From positions 1 through 64,000 of the IMG/VR virus record IMGVR_UViG_3300013132_000034: a stretch of 64,000 bases of DNA, one strand, 5' to 3'. Both the position numbers and the translations under genes were made by a program. The DNA is from a virus. The notes below the pieces were generated by a model, which made no database searches, was not told the DNA's origin, and saw nothing but the letters and a program-made list of their open reading frames with translations. The stretch's first letter is position 1. Each line of letters begins with the position of its first letter. This document shows, piece by piece, positions 26,001-33,844 of this stretch.

Positions 26001-26420
26001 ATCATCAAGAAATTCTATATCGAAAATATATCTATTATTAATATCTATAAAAATTCCTGATGCTGATACATCTATAGTTGAAATATTTCCTTCAATATCA
26101 TTTTCAATATTCCAAAAATCTGTTTTAGTTGTCAGCAGTTTATCTGCATCTGATGCAAGCCATGTAGTAAATTTTTCTATTTTAGGATTTTCTAGAGATT
26201 TAAACTGTATATTATCTTGTAAGCTGAACCTGTCAGTTAAATAAAAATTACTATATTTGTTAGATGATGCATCACGAGAATCTTTTAAAAAATTATGAAG
26301 TAATATATCCAGATTTTGTTCATTTTCAAAATTATCGTTTTTAAGCGATAGAGTACTGTCTAAATCATAGCTTAAACGTATGGAGGGGTATGTTGTTTTA
26401 TTTAAAGCCTGGATTTCCAT
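23013..26420 (-). CDS. Very large structural protein with propeller and LamG-like domains
   Basis: 1135 residues. The middle third (about residues 650-900) reads as beta-propeller blades (IDFNIDNNGYLWVLHTGNKLSKL). Near residues 960-1010 a concanavalin/LamG-like domain is suggested by VGYHHFSVRVDTYRGTMTLFVDG and the following QLVNNAFFPEN, a classic jelly-roll strand pair. The C-terminus is beta-rich (FKSGIFDLEIKNTGITDITLKL). LamG folds bind carbohydrates. TATAAATA lies 6 nt before the ATG, marking strong late expression. In place and size it may be a peripheral baseplate or side-fibre protein. No T4 homologue was recognised. Confidence 0.65.
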   Translation of the reverse strand: MEIQALNKTTYPSIRLSYDLDSTLSLKNDNFENEQNLDILLHNFLKDSRDASSNKYSNFYLTDRFSLQDNIQFKSLENPKIEKFTTWLASDADKLLTTKTDFWNIENDIEGNISTIDVSASGIFIDINNRYIFDIEFLDDKICRIAHSYNNYTRYLTINYLQATGNTFFCLDNGQNPFDPNSTQSFCYLYDRNNDFIVIYKLINDVAYILQTFEITKDISLYLPLTSDDFGFLNDQIYRCRPRFEPQNEPVVNSIWAQYTKDLKLNNLTIDDRPLPYNEYCPSYAKLDTNFLINAEYYSLSGKTLPVNILTLKNTNTPENYQSKNNPFSVKEPEIQQRQYQKLFTGTNQIGGNENILLGYESYTSQRQFEPDKLTYFHAPQDLFPFAKLNISDTGLIESGAIAGDHPLRSDKLFKKKADYKNTSSFGDATIEQSGTFLCSWLSAGSNDKIRPVWIDRYYFPEKTTYVAAFTSGPNPLVNYFSELQGTQNELPFIKQVVVDIPSRFTFEPGVLYAYHHLGKKTINQLIKTFNNILFEKDLSLYTNIFYESLSGSLVENESLEYSFNGNEYARTGRISSPENFNKFTLNFYLYTKDWTKNYANQIIGNYINDGFGVFSTNYVTPYITILSQSAVNIFNTDLAYVDTKRLYGEVKNLIRYDQCEDYFPILENNDVVRVNLDGVSLDKVTIPQISNVRSVFPINDNFCFVLTGQESDDFFMLDTNTGQISSYDNTGFLYDAANVIDFDNTGFTNIIAYNNQVYPIQGYSPKILDNDIYISWKDFIFVYNTISKERYSAYKFDNLIDFNIDNNGYLWVLHTGNKLSKLTTTPDKTLLSTFAVDLSGTFTNIDLINYFEGSQYKEELITYSRLSSLSDFNKLRMDKINYNGDILKTNILSNSYSANTIADTSGGDYARYYVKKKYKPQNINAKIKLRNVYDYNDSLVVDLPFHTSGIDVGYHHFSVRVDTYRGTMTLFVDGQLVNNAFFPENNYIFNNLLKEPLLAGATPSFNNRILANRLKQKNSFFVNNTKLKNIYFYNTTLDEAQINLHVKQGLDFYTILFDIPSGRRNILDEIEFVFKNKIPGFKSGIFDLEIKNTGITDITLKLNLEKQIKQILDGVMPSYTKLRNIIWSNNRASE

Positions 26421-26426
26421 TAAGAA

Positions 26427-26434
26427 TATTTATA
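26427..26434 (-). promoter_or_regulatory. T4-late promoter motif (perfect) for 1135-aa protein
   Basis: TATAAATA on the minus strand, 6 nt before the ATG at 26420. Confidence 0.7.
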
Positions 26435-26447
26435 GAATACCTTAATT

Positions 26448-27134
26448 TTATGAACTGCTAATTTTAATAAGATTGTTAAGTAAGTACTCTGGGTTAGATG
26501 CTTCTAAGACATTTGTAATGGTTTTTTCGGAAAGAGATACATATTTAGAATCTAACATATAAATTTCATCAAAATCAAATATAGAATCTTGTACTATATC
26601 AATAGTAAAATACCAGTGATTTGTAGCTAAATTACCATTTAATACTCTTAGATAGGCAGTATATGTTGTTGTAAGTGTAGAATCGCTTGGTTCATATGTA
26701 TGAGATACATTAACCCACTTCGGATCGCCGAAACCTGCGCCGTTGAGTAGTGAATCTATCTTAAGTTTGGAATAATCGATTAAAATTTCTCTATTATTCG
26801 CGTATGTTTTACCGTCTCCAAAATCGTAATTAATTCTTAGTATTGGAAAAAACCTAATATCTAACCCTGTGCCACAAAAAGTAACAGTTGTATAGCCTTT
26901 GTACTTGCCAAGATATGCAGAATTGTATGAGTCCTGAAATGAATATCCCCAGGGAAAGAAAAAACCACCGTTTGCAGTCTCTGGCCAAGAAGATGTTGAG
27001 AAAAGATTACCGGTTGCTGTCAATGGGTAAGGTATATTGGTACCGGATAAAACATCACTAAACCAATAATGATTTAACATGTTGATTTCGCCGGGATCTT
27101 GTACAGATGACAAGTACGCAAGAACTAGATTCAC
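26448..27134 (-). CDS. PKD-like structural protein
   Basis: 228 residues from a GTG that sits 6 nt after an ATTAAATA late motif. A PKD-like beta sandwich is suggested by ILRINYDFGDGKTYANN near residue 105 and VSHTYEPSDSTLTTTYTAYL 45 residues later: the D-FGDG and the HxY strand are the PKD landmarks. The rest is aromatic- and Ser-rich. PKD domains are adhesive or spacing modules on surface proteins. It lies between the sulfotransferase and the giant propeller protein, in the adhesin block. Function as a virion adhesin is inferred. Confidence 0.6.
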   Translation of the reverse strand: MNLVLAYLSSVQDPGEINMLNHYWFSDVLSGTNIPYPLTATGNLFSTSSWPETANGGFFFPWGYSFQDSYNSAYLGKYKGYTTVTFCGTGLDIRFFPILRINYDFGDGKTYANNREILIDYSKLKIDSLLNGAGFGDPKWVNVSHTYEPSDSTLTTTYTAYLRVLNGNLATNHWYFTIDIVQDSIFDFDEIYMLDSKYVSLSEKTITNVLEASNPEYLLNNLIKISSS

Positions 27135-27140
27135 ATTTAA

Positions 27141-27148
27141 TATTTAAT
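27141..27148 (-). promoter_or_regulatory. T4-late-type promoter motif for PKD-like gene
   Basis: ATTAAATA, 6 nt before the GTG at 27134. Confidence 0.5.
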
Positions 27149-27170
27149 ACTAAACCATTAATACAATATA

Positions 27171-27755
27171 TTAAATTTTATCAAACATAGTGCTTTGATT
27201 AAGATGGGGTAGAGGCTCGGAAGGTATATCTACATTTAAAAACTTACAAAATGGATCCCAACCATCAGAAAACTTATATATTAATAAAGGTTTATTATCT
27301 GTTTTTGCAAAATTAATAATTTTTTCTTTATGAATGAGTACTTCTTGACAAAAACTTTCTTGGTTTAAATCTGTTTTTTTAAAAACTTCAAGTAAATTAA
27401 AATAATCAAAAGTTTGAGCAGGTTTTGATGTATTTTTATTAAACCAGTCTTCTAAAAGTTTAAAATTTCTTGACAGCCCAACCTTTAAGAAAGAATTATA
27501 TATAGCTAGTGGGTCTTTATCTATATAAATTAAGTTAAAATCAAATCCTTTTATCATCTCTAAAAAAATTAAGGAATAGAAAGGTGTATCTGAATAAAAT
27601 TCGTATCTCTTGCTTTGAAGATATGCAAACGCGTGCTTGCCACCAACATGCAGTGCATTAAGACCAACAATTTTTGCCATTTTTGTTAAAGACAAGGTAC
27701 CTGTTCTGGGTAAAGAACATACTATAGTAAGAGGCTTATCTTTTTCTTGGCTCAA
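27171..27755 (-). CDS. Sulfotransferase-like protein
   Basis: 194 residues. The N-terminal SLPRTGTLSLTKMAK at 14-28 is the 5'-phosphosulfate-binding loop of the P-loop sulfotransferase fold, close to the RTGTLSL wording of Pfam Sulfotransfer_4. A later FNLIYIDKDPLAIYNSFLKVGLSR segment resembles the 3'-phosphate-binding region (R/S at the end of a helix), and a WDPFCKFLNVDIP C-terminal motif fits family ends. Such enzymes move sulfate from PAPS to a sugar, lipid or tyrosine. The gene begins with an ATGA overlap with the 557-aa glycosyltransferase, so I infer that it sulfates the glycan made by that block. It is slightly short for the family but motif-complete. Confidence 0.75.
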   Translation of the reverse strand: MSQEKDKPLTIVCSLPRTGTLSLTKMAKIVGLNALHVGGKHAFAYLQSKRYEFYSDTPFYSLIFLEMIKGFDFNLIYIDKDPLAIYNSFLKVGLSRNFKLLEDWFNKNTSKPAQTFDYFNLLEVFKKTDLNQESFCQEVLIHKEKIINFAKTDNKPLLIYKFSDGWDPFCKFLNVDIPSEPLPHLNQSTMFDKI

Positions 27756-29425
27756 TTCTCTCTTCTTTCTTTAGATTCGTAATGTGCAAAACGGTAATGA
27801 TTAATAGGTGACAGCAACAACAATGCCCCTCTCAAATTGCCCGATTTAGACATCTGAAAAAATTGAGACATCCATGTTTGTTCGTATGGGTGCGCCCATT
27901 TAGTATCTAAAAACATTTTTTTATTACCAGTTCTTGAAACTATTTGAGGCCAATTACAATAATAAATTTCACCATCAATGTATGCCAACCCATCACATGA
28001 ATTTATATTGTTAAATTGTGTTTTTGGAGCATTAGGGTCTAAACCTTGTACTGGTAATACTGTTTTTTCTGGAAAAAATTTCTCTCTTACTGTTTGCGGA
28101 ACATTATACCACGACCACTGGGTCTTATTATCACCAAAAAACTCTGTAAATGAAAATTTAAGAAAATCATACTCTTCTTTGTCCATTATTTTAATAATTT
28201 TATAAAACAAATTATCAGTAGTACGCGGAATTCCATTCTTACAAACTCTTTCCGGTCCATTGTAAAGATTCATATCATCTTCAAAAAACATATAGTATTT
28301 TCCGTTAGTAGTTTCAAAATGATCGGCAATAAATTGCCGTCCACCGCATATTCCTATATTGTTTTGTTTGATATGTTCAAAATTATACTTTGCACATATA
28401 CGTTTATAATCATCTGTGGTTGTTAAATTAGTACTATTATCGATTAGTACATTGGTAGTATCTCTGAAAAACCCGGGTTGTATTAAATAGCTTTCAATAA
28501 GCTTGGAAAATTGCTCAGGCGAATTAAACCCTATAACATATGAATAAGTCCCAGTGTGATTGCTAAATATTTTTACATCTTTTTTAGTTACATCTAAATT
28601 TTTTACATCTTCAAAAAACTTTACTACTAAGCCATTATCTTCAATCATGTGTTTGTGAAACATTTGAGGATATATGTAAGAGAGTATTGTAAAAATACTT
28701 TCTTCCGTGCCCATTAACCCTTCATGTAATGAATTTGATAGTAATGCATAATATGCACCGTTAATATCGCTCATATCTTTGGTGCTACCGCCGAAAAAAC
28801 CTCCTCGACATACATATTCTACATTTTTTGTATGTGCATATTCATTTATTTTCGGTCTGCTAAAGCCATGTATTTCGCCACCACCAGTATATGGAAAGGT
28901 TATAAACAAAAACTTATCTGTTATTTCAGGAATTTTTTCTATAACTTTGTCCTTGCTGAAATAACCCGGGTGAACTGTGTTGGTTAAACCACCATCAATC
29001 CAATACATGTATTCTGTATTAAAGGGGTTGCGTATTTTTTCATCATGCAGCATAAACATTTTTGACATAACCATAGGGTTATATAACTCCATGGTTGCTT
29101 GGGTGCTCTCACGAAGCCAACCAGCTTGATTCAACCAATTTTCGTTTTTTCTTATATTTTGTACTTGATCATAGAATGGAAAGTGTTCTTTAAATGAATC
29201 TGTTTCTTTTATTCTTATTACTGTGTTATGTGGTTGACGCAAACTATTGACAAGATCTTTATACTTGTCTTCTATATAAATTACTAAATTATAATCTTTT
29301 AGAGATGTAAGCAATTCCGTGAATTTAACAATATAATGTGAAAAAGGTCTTTTGAATCCTTCACCAGCATTATTTCTACCCAGGTCCCATATGCCTGTGA
29401 CAAGGGTAATATTGTTTTTATTCAT
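27752..29425 (-). CDS. Two-domain glycosyltransferase (HtrL/YibB-like plus GT-A)
   Basis: 557 residues. The first 300 match the HtrL/YibB (WlaTC) pattern: ITLVTGIWDLGR at the start, then an MYWIDGGLTNTVHPGYF metal-site segment near residue 137 and CRGGFFGGS. The second part, from about 325, is a separate GT-A-like domain with NIGICGGRQFIADHF and a DxD-bearing YYMFFEDDMNLY near residue 378, and a late KWAHPYEQTWMSQFF. Fusion of two transferase domains would allow two sugars to be added in turn. An HtrL-like single-domain protein is encoded directly upstream. ATGA overlap with the sulfotransferase gene downstream. Donor and acceptor unknown. Confidence 0.75.
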   Translation of the reverse strand: MNKNNITLVTGIWDLGRNNAGEGFKRPFSHYIVKFTELLTSLKDYNLVIYIEDKYKDLVNSLRQPHNTVIRIKETDSFKEHFPFYDQVQNIRKNENWLNQAGWLRESTQATMELYNPMVMSKMFMLHDEKIRNPFNTEYMYWIDGGLTNTVHPGYFSKDKVIEKIPEITDKFLFITFPYTGGGEIHGFSRPKINEYAHTKNVEYVCRGGFFGGSTKDMSDINGAYYALLSNSLHEGLMGTEESIFTILSYIYPQMFHKHMIEDNGLVVKFFEDVKNLDVTKKDVKIFSNHTGTYSYVIGFNSPEQFSKLIESYLIQPGFFRDTTNVLIDNSTNLTTTDDYKRICAKYNFEHIKQNNIGICGGRQFIADHFETTNGKYYMFFEDDMNLYNGPERVCKNGIPRTTDNLFYKIIKIMDKEEYDFLKFSFTEFFGDNKTQWSWYNVPQTVREKFFPEKTVLPVQGLDPNAPKTQFNNINSCDGLAYIDGEIYYCNWPQIVSRTGNKKMFLDTKWAHPYEQTWMSQFFQMSKSGNLRGALLLLSPINHYRFAHYESKERREN

Positions 29426-29459
29426 TAATATAATTTAATTATTGGAAAAAAAATAGCTA

Positions 29460-30347
29460 CTATACATACTTGCTAAAAATTTTATAAAAAGAATTATTAT
29501 TTCTTTCTAAAATGGGCATAAAAGGTGCACCGCTGTCTTCATGATACCAACACCCAAAGCTTTCTAATTTCATAGTATCTTGTTCTGTATTAGATATAAA
29601 TTCAGATAACAACCCCTCTTCAGACACCATTAAATTATTATCAAGATAACCTTCGAGATACTCTGTATATGTTTTATGTAAGTTAGTTATAAAATCTCTA
29701 GTACCTCCAAACAGACCACCAACTACATGATACTTTTGAAATCTCTCGGAATTACCATAAAGCAATTTACCGGAAGGAAAATGGTCCACTAAGAAAGGCT
29801 TTTCACCTACAACAAAAAAACTATTTTGTTTTTCATCAAAACTTAACATTTTTGTGAACACTTCAGGGTTGAATAAGTTAAATTCATAATAACGAGCTAG
29901 TGAATCATACTGCTCACCAACAAATTTTTGTGGAAATAAACCATTATATGATAAACCACAATCAATCCAGAAAATATTTTCATAGTTAGTGGTTTCTTTT
30001 ATTTGATTAAGCCATGTAACCTTGCTATGCATAATTTCAAAACAACGATCAGGCCATACTTTATTATGACCACCTAATATTTCTTGAAATCTTTTATGAT
30101 ATTTGCATTCTTTTAAATCGTAGGGTACCATGTTAAGATTAGAAAAAAATCTATGTTTAAATTCGCCTTGCAAACCATCTTTACTAGCTTCATCAACATA
30201 AACATAGATGTTAGAATTAATTTTGGAAATACTTCTCAAAGAATATACATACTGGTGCTTGCGACTTGCGCGTCCTCCTAGCGAGGTATTGTATAAATTA
30301 GTATAACAAGATGTTATAAAGCATGTATTATCTTTTAAGTTGATCAT
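29460..30347 (-). CDS. HtrL/YibB-family glycosyltransferase-like protein
   Basis: 295 residues. It starts NTCFITSCYTNLYNTSLGGR and contains the family's metal-site segment IFWIDCGLSYNGLFPQKF near residues 124-141, then HVVGGLFGGTRDF and a late YHEDSGAP motif. It parallels the N-terminal half of the next, larger gene, suggesting duplication. HtrL/WlaTC proteins occur in lipooligosaccharide loci and are believed to be sugar transferases. The start overlaps the methyltransferase gene by ATGA. No signal or membrane segment. Confidence 0.72.
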   Translation of the reverse strand: MINLKDNTCFITSCYTNLYNTSLGGRASRKHQYVYSLRSISKINSNIYVYVDEASKDGLQGEFKHRFFSNLNMVPYDLKECKYHKRFQEILGGHNKVWPDRCFEIMHSKVTWLNQIKETTNYENIFWIDCGLSYNGLFPQKFVGEQYDSLARYYEFNLFNPEVFTKMLSFDEKQNSFFVVGEKPFLVDHFPSGKLLYGNSERFQKYHVVGGLFGGTRDFITNLHKTYTEYLEGYLDNNLMVSEEGLLSEFISNTEQDTMKLESFGCWYHEDSGAPFMPILERNNNSFYKIFSKYV

Positions 30348-30949
30348 GACTTCTTATATTTACATGTCCATACTACATCATTAAAATTAATCTTATCATA
30401 ATCAACCAAATTATGCTCTAAACAAGTAGGTTCGATATCTTTTTCAGTTAATTCGCACCAACCCCATACTGTTCTCTTATACTCCTCTGTGAATAACTCT
30501 AAACTCCTGCAAAAATCATGTGCCATAATAAAATCCCCTGGCTTAAGAAGTGGTGCTGCCTTCTTAAATTCAAAAAGCTTGTTCCCGCCGTCACATAAAA
30601 CTAACGTTTTAAGCGGACAAAGAATGTCATCTTTAATTTCTTGATCTATATCTTTCATATACCCGGGAGCACCTTTTTCACCAAATGTATCACGCTCAAC
30701 AACTTTTACACCTAATTCAGTTAAAACCCCTTTGAGAAAAATTGGCGGTAAATTATACGTTGACATCTTTACAGGGTTACTATGTTCACGTATAAATCTA
30801 GTAAGACACCCTGTACCAGTACCAATCTCAACTATATTCTCAAACTTCTCTTCATCCAAAAGTTTTTGAAAATATATATCATATTTTTCATGTTGCTGTA
30901 ACATTACTTCTTTATATACTGTAAAACCTTTTATGGCATTATCACTCAT
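30344..30949 (-). CDS. Class I SAM-dependent methyltransferase-like protein
   Basis: 201 residues. Motif I is NIVEIGTGTGCLTRFIRE at about 38-55 (the glycine-rich SAM loop), motif II-like text VKMSTYNL follows, LVLCDGGNKLFEFKKAAPLLKPGD at about 117-140 is the motif IV to motif V stretch, and FIMAHDF follows it. The wording IxxHD after LLxPG is close to cephalosporin-hydroxylase-like and glycan O-methyltransferase groups. It is followed, with ATGA overlap, by the HtrL-like gene, so a sugar hydroxyl is the likely acceptor. GCTAAATA lies 5 nt before the ATG. Confidence 0.72.
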   Translation of the reverse strand: MSDNAIKGFTVYKEVMLQQHEKYDIYFQKLLDEEKFENIVEIGTGTGCLTRFIREHSNPVKMSTYNLPPIFLKGVLTELGVKVVERDTFGEKGAPGYMKDIDQEIKDDILCPLKTLVLCDGGNKLFEFKKAAPLLKPGDFIMAHDFCRSLELFTEEYKRTVWGWCELTEKDIEPTCLEHNLVDYDKINFNDVVWTCKYKKS

Positions 30950-30954
30950 AATTT

Positions 30955-30962
30955 TATTTAGC
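30955..30962 (-). promoter_or_regulatory. T4-late-type promoter motif for methyltransferase-HtrL-sulfotransferase operon
   Basis: GCTAAATA, 5 nt before the ATG at 30949; it overlaps the stop of the upstream glycosyltransferase gene. Confidence 0.5.
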
Positions 30963-32289
30963 TAACTACATGGTGTCCAATAGTACCAGTTATGGGATCT
31001 TGCCAACCTTTACTGATACTATGAGGCCAGACTATCCAGCTTGCTGGCAATTCCTCTGCATTAAACTCTCTCCAGACCTTGCAATAACCATCAGGATCAT
31101 TTCGCATACGTGCAATTTCGTCTTTATCAGCATCCTTACGAAAAACATCTTTGCCAGCTTTATCCTTAAATGCTACACACCAAAAATCATAATCATCAAG
31201 AGGAATCTGACTATACTGTACATCAATGCAATGTTTAAATATTTTTAAGAATGAAGCTTCAAACTCTTTCTCATTTTTAAATGAGTATGGATTTGGTGCG
31301 AGATTATTATCTAATGTATATCTTTGGACTGCACGTTTTTTAAAACAAAGGCCTGAATATTTCTCATATTCGCGCAAAGTTCTTTCAGTACCAAAATCAT
31401 ATATACCAAAATCAATATCTTTCTTCTCACCATCCATTTCAAATAACTTGCGATTTCTTAAATGACAAGCATCATTTCTTTTAACCCATTCTTTATCGTC
31501 ATCCCATTGCTTAGTCCGTCCTTTTCTTGTATATTCATGCCATATTACCACTCGATGTGGGTGAAATAAATCGTAACCCTTGGTAAATGCTCTTACTGCA
31601 ATACTAATTTCTTCGCCGTGAAAATAATAATTAGGATCATGAGGAACTTCTTTACAAAACTCGCCTAATGTAAAACAAAAATGCGCAGAATAAAATCTAG
31701 CAGGTATTGGTTCATTGCGTTCTCTCCAATCATCAATTGTTGCAGGCAAGAAAAATACCGCGCCTTCAGGTATAAATCTATCAAAATTCATTTTCCATGG
31801 CTCTTGTACACGTGCTTGAGGATCTTTATCCGGGTCAAAGCTAGGAATATAACCAGTTAGCAAAGGTTTTTTGTGCCCTTTTTTCTGTAACTGTAATATC
31901 ATATTAACTAATATTTCATCCCAATCTTTAACAAATCTGTGATGGCTATCCAGCTGTAAAGTGTATTTTTCATCTTTATAATATTGTTGTACTAAGTTAC
32001 GTGCCCAACAAACACCCTTGCTTTTTGTATATGGTACATCAATTATTCTAAATTTACTATCATTAACAAATTCTTCTAAAGATTCTTTTTCATCATGTTG
32101 CCAGCAAATACCAAATCTCAATCTATTAGGATATTTTGCATTTGCTAAGCAATCTCGCAAAGTAGGGACAAGTTGTGGGTCTCTATACGCAGCAATTTGA
32201 ATATAAATTGTATCTTCTGCAGATGATACGGGTATAGCAGTTACATTTTTAATTTGTTTTTTTGTTTTTTTAGATGGTCTTGGCGGCAC
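30958..32289 (-). CDS. GT60/PF11397-like polypeptide GlcNAc-transferase-like protein
   Basis: 443 residues from a GTG start. After a basic leader, residues 27-65 read TIYIQIAAYRDPQLVPTLRD and LRFGICWQ, the signature start of Pfam GlcNAc (PF11397). The metal site appears as LQLDSHHRFVKDWD at 111-124 (D114-S-H116), exactly where family members have DSHxRF. Further matches are FYSAHFCFTLGEF and HGEEISIAVRAFTKGYDLFHP. Characterised relatives attach alpha-GlcNAc to hydroxyproline (Skp1 enzyme of Dictyostelium) or to threonine (trypanosomatid enzymes). The gene is next to virion proteins with long Pro/Thr tracts, which would be natural acceptors. No membrane anchor is seen, unlike the Golgi relatives. 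Confidence 0.82.
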   Translation of the reverse strand: MPPRPSKKTKKQIKNVTAIPVSSAEDTIYIQIAAYRDPQLVPTLRDCLANAKYPNRLRFGICWQHDEKESLEEFVNDSKFRIIDVPYTKSKGVCWARNLVQQYYKDEKYTLQLDSHHRFVKDWDEILVNMILQLQKKGHKKPLLTGYIPSFDPDKDPQARVQEPWKMNFDRFIPEGAVFFLPATIDDWRERNEPIPARFYSAHFCFTLGEFCKEVPHDPNYYFHGEEISIAVRAFTKGYDLFHPHRVVIWHEYTRKGRTKQWDDDKEWVKRNDACHLRNRKLFEMDGEKKDIDFGIYDFGTERTLREYEKYSGLCFKKRAVQRYTLDNNLAPNPYSFKNEKEFEASFLKIFKHCIDVQYSQIPLDDYDFWCVAFKDKAGKDVFRKDADKDEIARMRNDPDGYCKVWREFNAEELPASWIVWPHSISKGWQDPITGTIGHHVVS

Positions 32290-32330
32290 AATTATATTTT
32301 AATAGTATATTTTTAAATTTCAACAAAGAA

Positions 32331-33827
32331 TTATATTACATTTATCCCGCTTGCGCCCTGATAGGGTGAAGTGCCCAAAATTCTAATACCTGCACCGGGT
32401 GAGAAAGAATCATAATGAGTTCTTAAATCATCTGTAATAAAACTTGCGGATATAGGTGATACTACAGTATAGCTCGCAAGATTATTTACAAAAATTACTT
32501 GGCCAATATTTTGGCCATAAGTTGTAGCGGCAGGGTCAAATATAGGTCCTATATTTTCAAAATCATAATCTGTAGTAGGTGAGAGACGAGCAAAACCTAC
32601 CAAGTCAGGATTACCATTAATTTTAAAAAAATTACCTGTAGCTACAACATCGTTATTTTCATCTAAATCAATACTTGTAAAATTAAAATTAGATGAAAGA
32701 TATATACTATTATTAGTTTGAGGATACAATCTTTTCCAAACAGTGCTGTTAATAGTATCAAAATATACAATTTTATCGGGAAATATTCCGCTCGCAATAA
32801 TTGTATCGCCAGACATAACAGCAGAATACACAAATGCACTTGTACCTGTAATACCTGTACCATATGAACACAGCCCATCTATAGCGGTACCATCAAATCG
32901 TGCTATACCTGTAAGTCTATTATTAGCTTGTACACCGCTAAAAGTACCGCAATAAATTAAATTGCCTCTATTATCTTCTACTAAAGATATGCACATTGCA
33001 TTGGTTATTCGGTTTGTAGAGAGAGCAGGTCTTGTAAAATCCCATCTACCGCCGGGTACATTATAATACAAAATATTACCCGTTAATACAGTACCTGCTG
33101 TATACAACACTTTTGAACCTCTACTATCTGTTAAAGTGCCTAAAGAAGTAAGAAAACCCGGGGTATTATTTATAATATTTGCAGAGTCACTAAAAGGAAG
33201 CCATTTATTTTGAGCATTATTATAATAGGCTATATTCCTTGCAACATCGCCTGAAAATGAAGGTGCAAAACAACCGGATGTTGCTACCCCTATAGTAATA
33301 ATATCTTGGGTAAGCTTTACCCAATCGTTAAATCTAATAGTTGTATTAGGTGGTAGTGTTGATGTAAAGGGCCATGTATCTGAAAGAGTGTAAAAGTTTG
33401 TTAATGCGACATGAGTAGTAGTAGAAAACCCTGTTATCAGAGTATTAATATTATCAAATTTTCCTGCTGCAACTAAATTTGCACCGCAAAGAGTTAATGC
33501 ACAAACTTTATCTATAGATCTAAATTCATTTGAATTAAAAACTTGATTTCTTGTACCTATATTTTTAAGAGAGAAAAATCTTTGAAAATTTGAATCAAAA
33601 TATGCTATGTTTATATATTGAAAAGAAGATATAGGAACGTAAAAGGGATATATATAAGGTTCGTTTGTATAATTAGCTATAAAACTGCCACCAAAATACA
33701 AATTAGAACCAGAATATGCAATAGCATAAATTAGCGTGGTATTAGTATCAGCACCGCTTAAAGCAATATCAATATTTGTCCATTGATCTAAGGCAGCGTC
33801 ATAATTAATAGGGTTGTAGAATGCCAT
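32331..33827 (-). CDS. Beta-propeller (delta-60 / kelch-like) virion protein
   Basis: 498 residues made of repeated blade-like units, for example IYAIAYSGSNLYFGGSFI, VCALTLCGANLVAAGKF, NLIYCGTFSGVQ, SGDTIIASGIF and DVVATGNF, each a strand pair closing with a (A/G)G(K/T/S/I)F turn. This periodic pattern is characteristic of delta-60-type propeller repeats in surface proteins. It starts MAFYNPINYDAALDQW and has an AATAAATA motif 9 nt before the ATG. The C-terminus is non-repetitive (YQGASGINVI). Likely an adhesin or fibre component; binding partner unknown. Confidence 0.65.
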   Translation of the reverse strand: MAFYNPINYDAALDQWTNIDIALSGADTNTTLIYAIAYSGSNLYFGGSFIANYTNEPYIYPFYVPISSFQYINIAYFDSNFQRFFSLKNIGTRNQVFNSNEFRSIDKVCALTLCGANLVAAGKFDNINTLITGFSTTTHVALTNFYTLSDTWPFTSTLPPNTTIRFNDWVKLTQDIITIGVATSGCFAPSFSGDVARNIAYYNNAQNKWLPFSDSANIINNTPGFLTSLGTLTDSRGSKVLYTAGTVLTGNILYYNVPGGRWDFTRPALSTNRITNAMCISLVEDNRGNLIYCGTFSGVQANNRLTGIARFDGTAIDGLCSYGTGITGTSAFVYSAVMSGDTIIASGIFPDKIVYFDTINSTVWKRLYPQTNNSIYLSSNFNFTSIDLDENNDVVATGNFFKINGNPDLVGFARLSPTTDYDFENIGPIFDPAATTYGQNIGQVIFVNNLASYTVVSPISASFITDDLRTHYDSFSPGAGIRILGTSPYQGASGINVI

Positions 33828-33836
33828 ATTTTTTAA

Positions 33837-33844
33837 TATTTATT
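33837..33844 (-). promoter_or_regulatory. T4-late-type promoter motif for propeller gene
   Basis: AATAAATA, 9 nt before the ATG at 33827, overlapping the end of the lectin/Pro-Thr gene; spacing longer than usual here. Confidence 0.45.
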
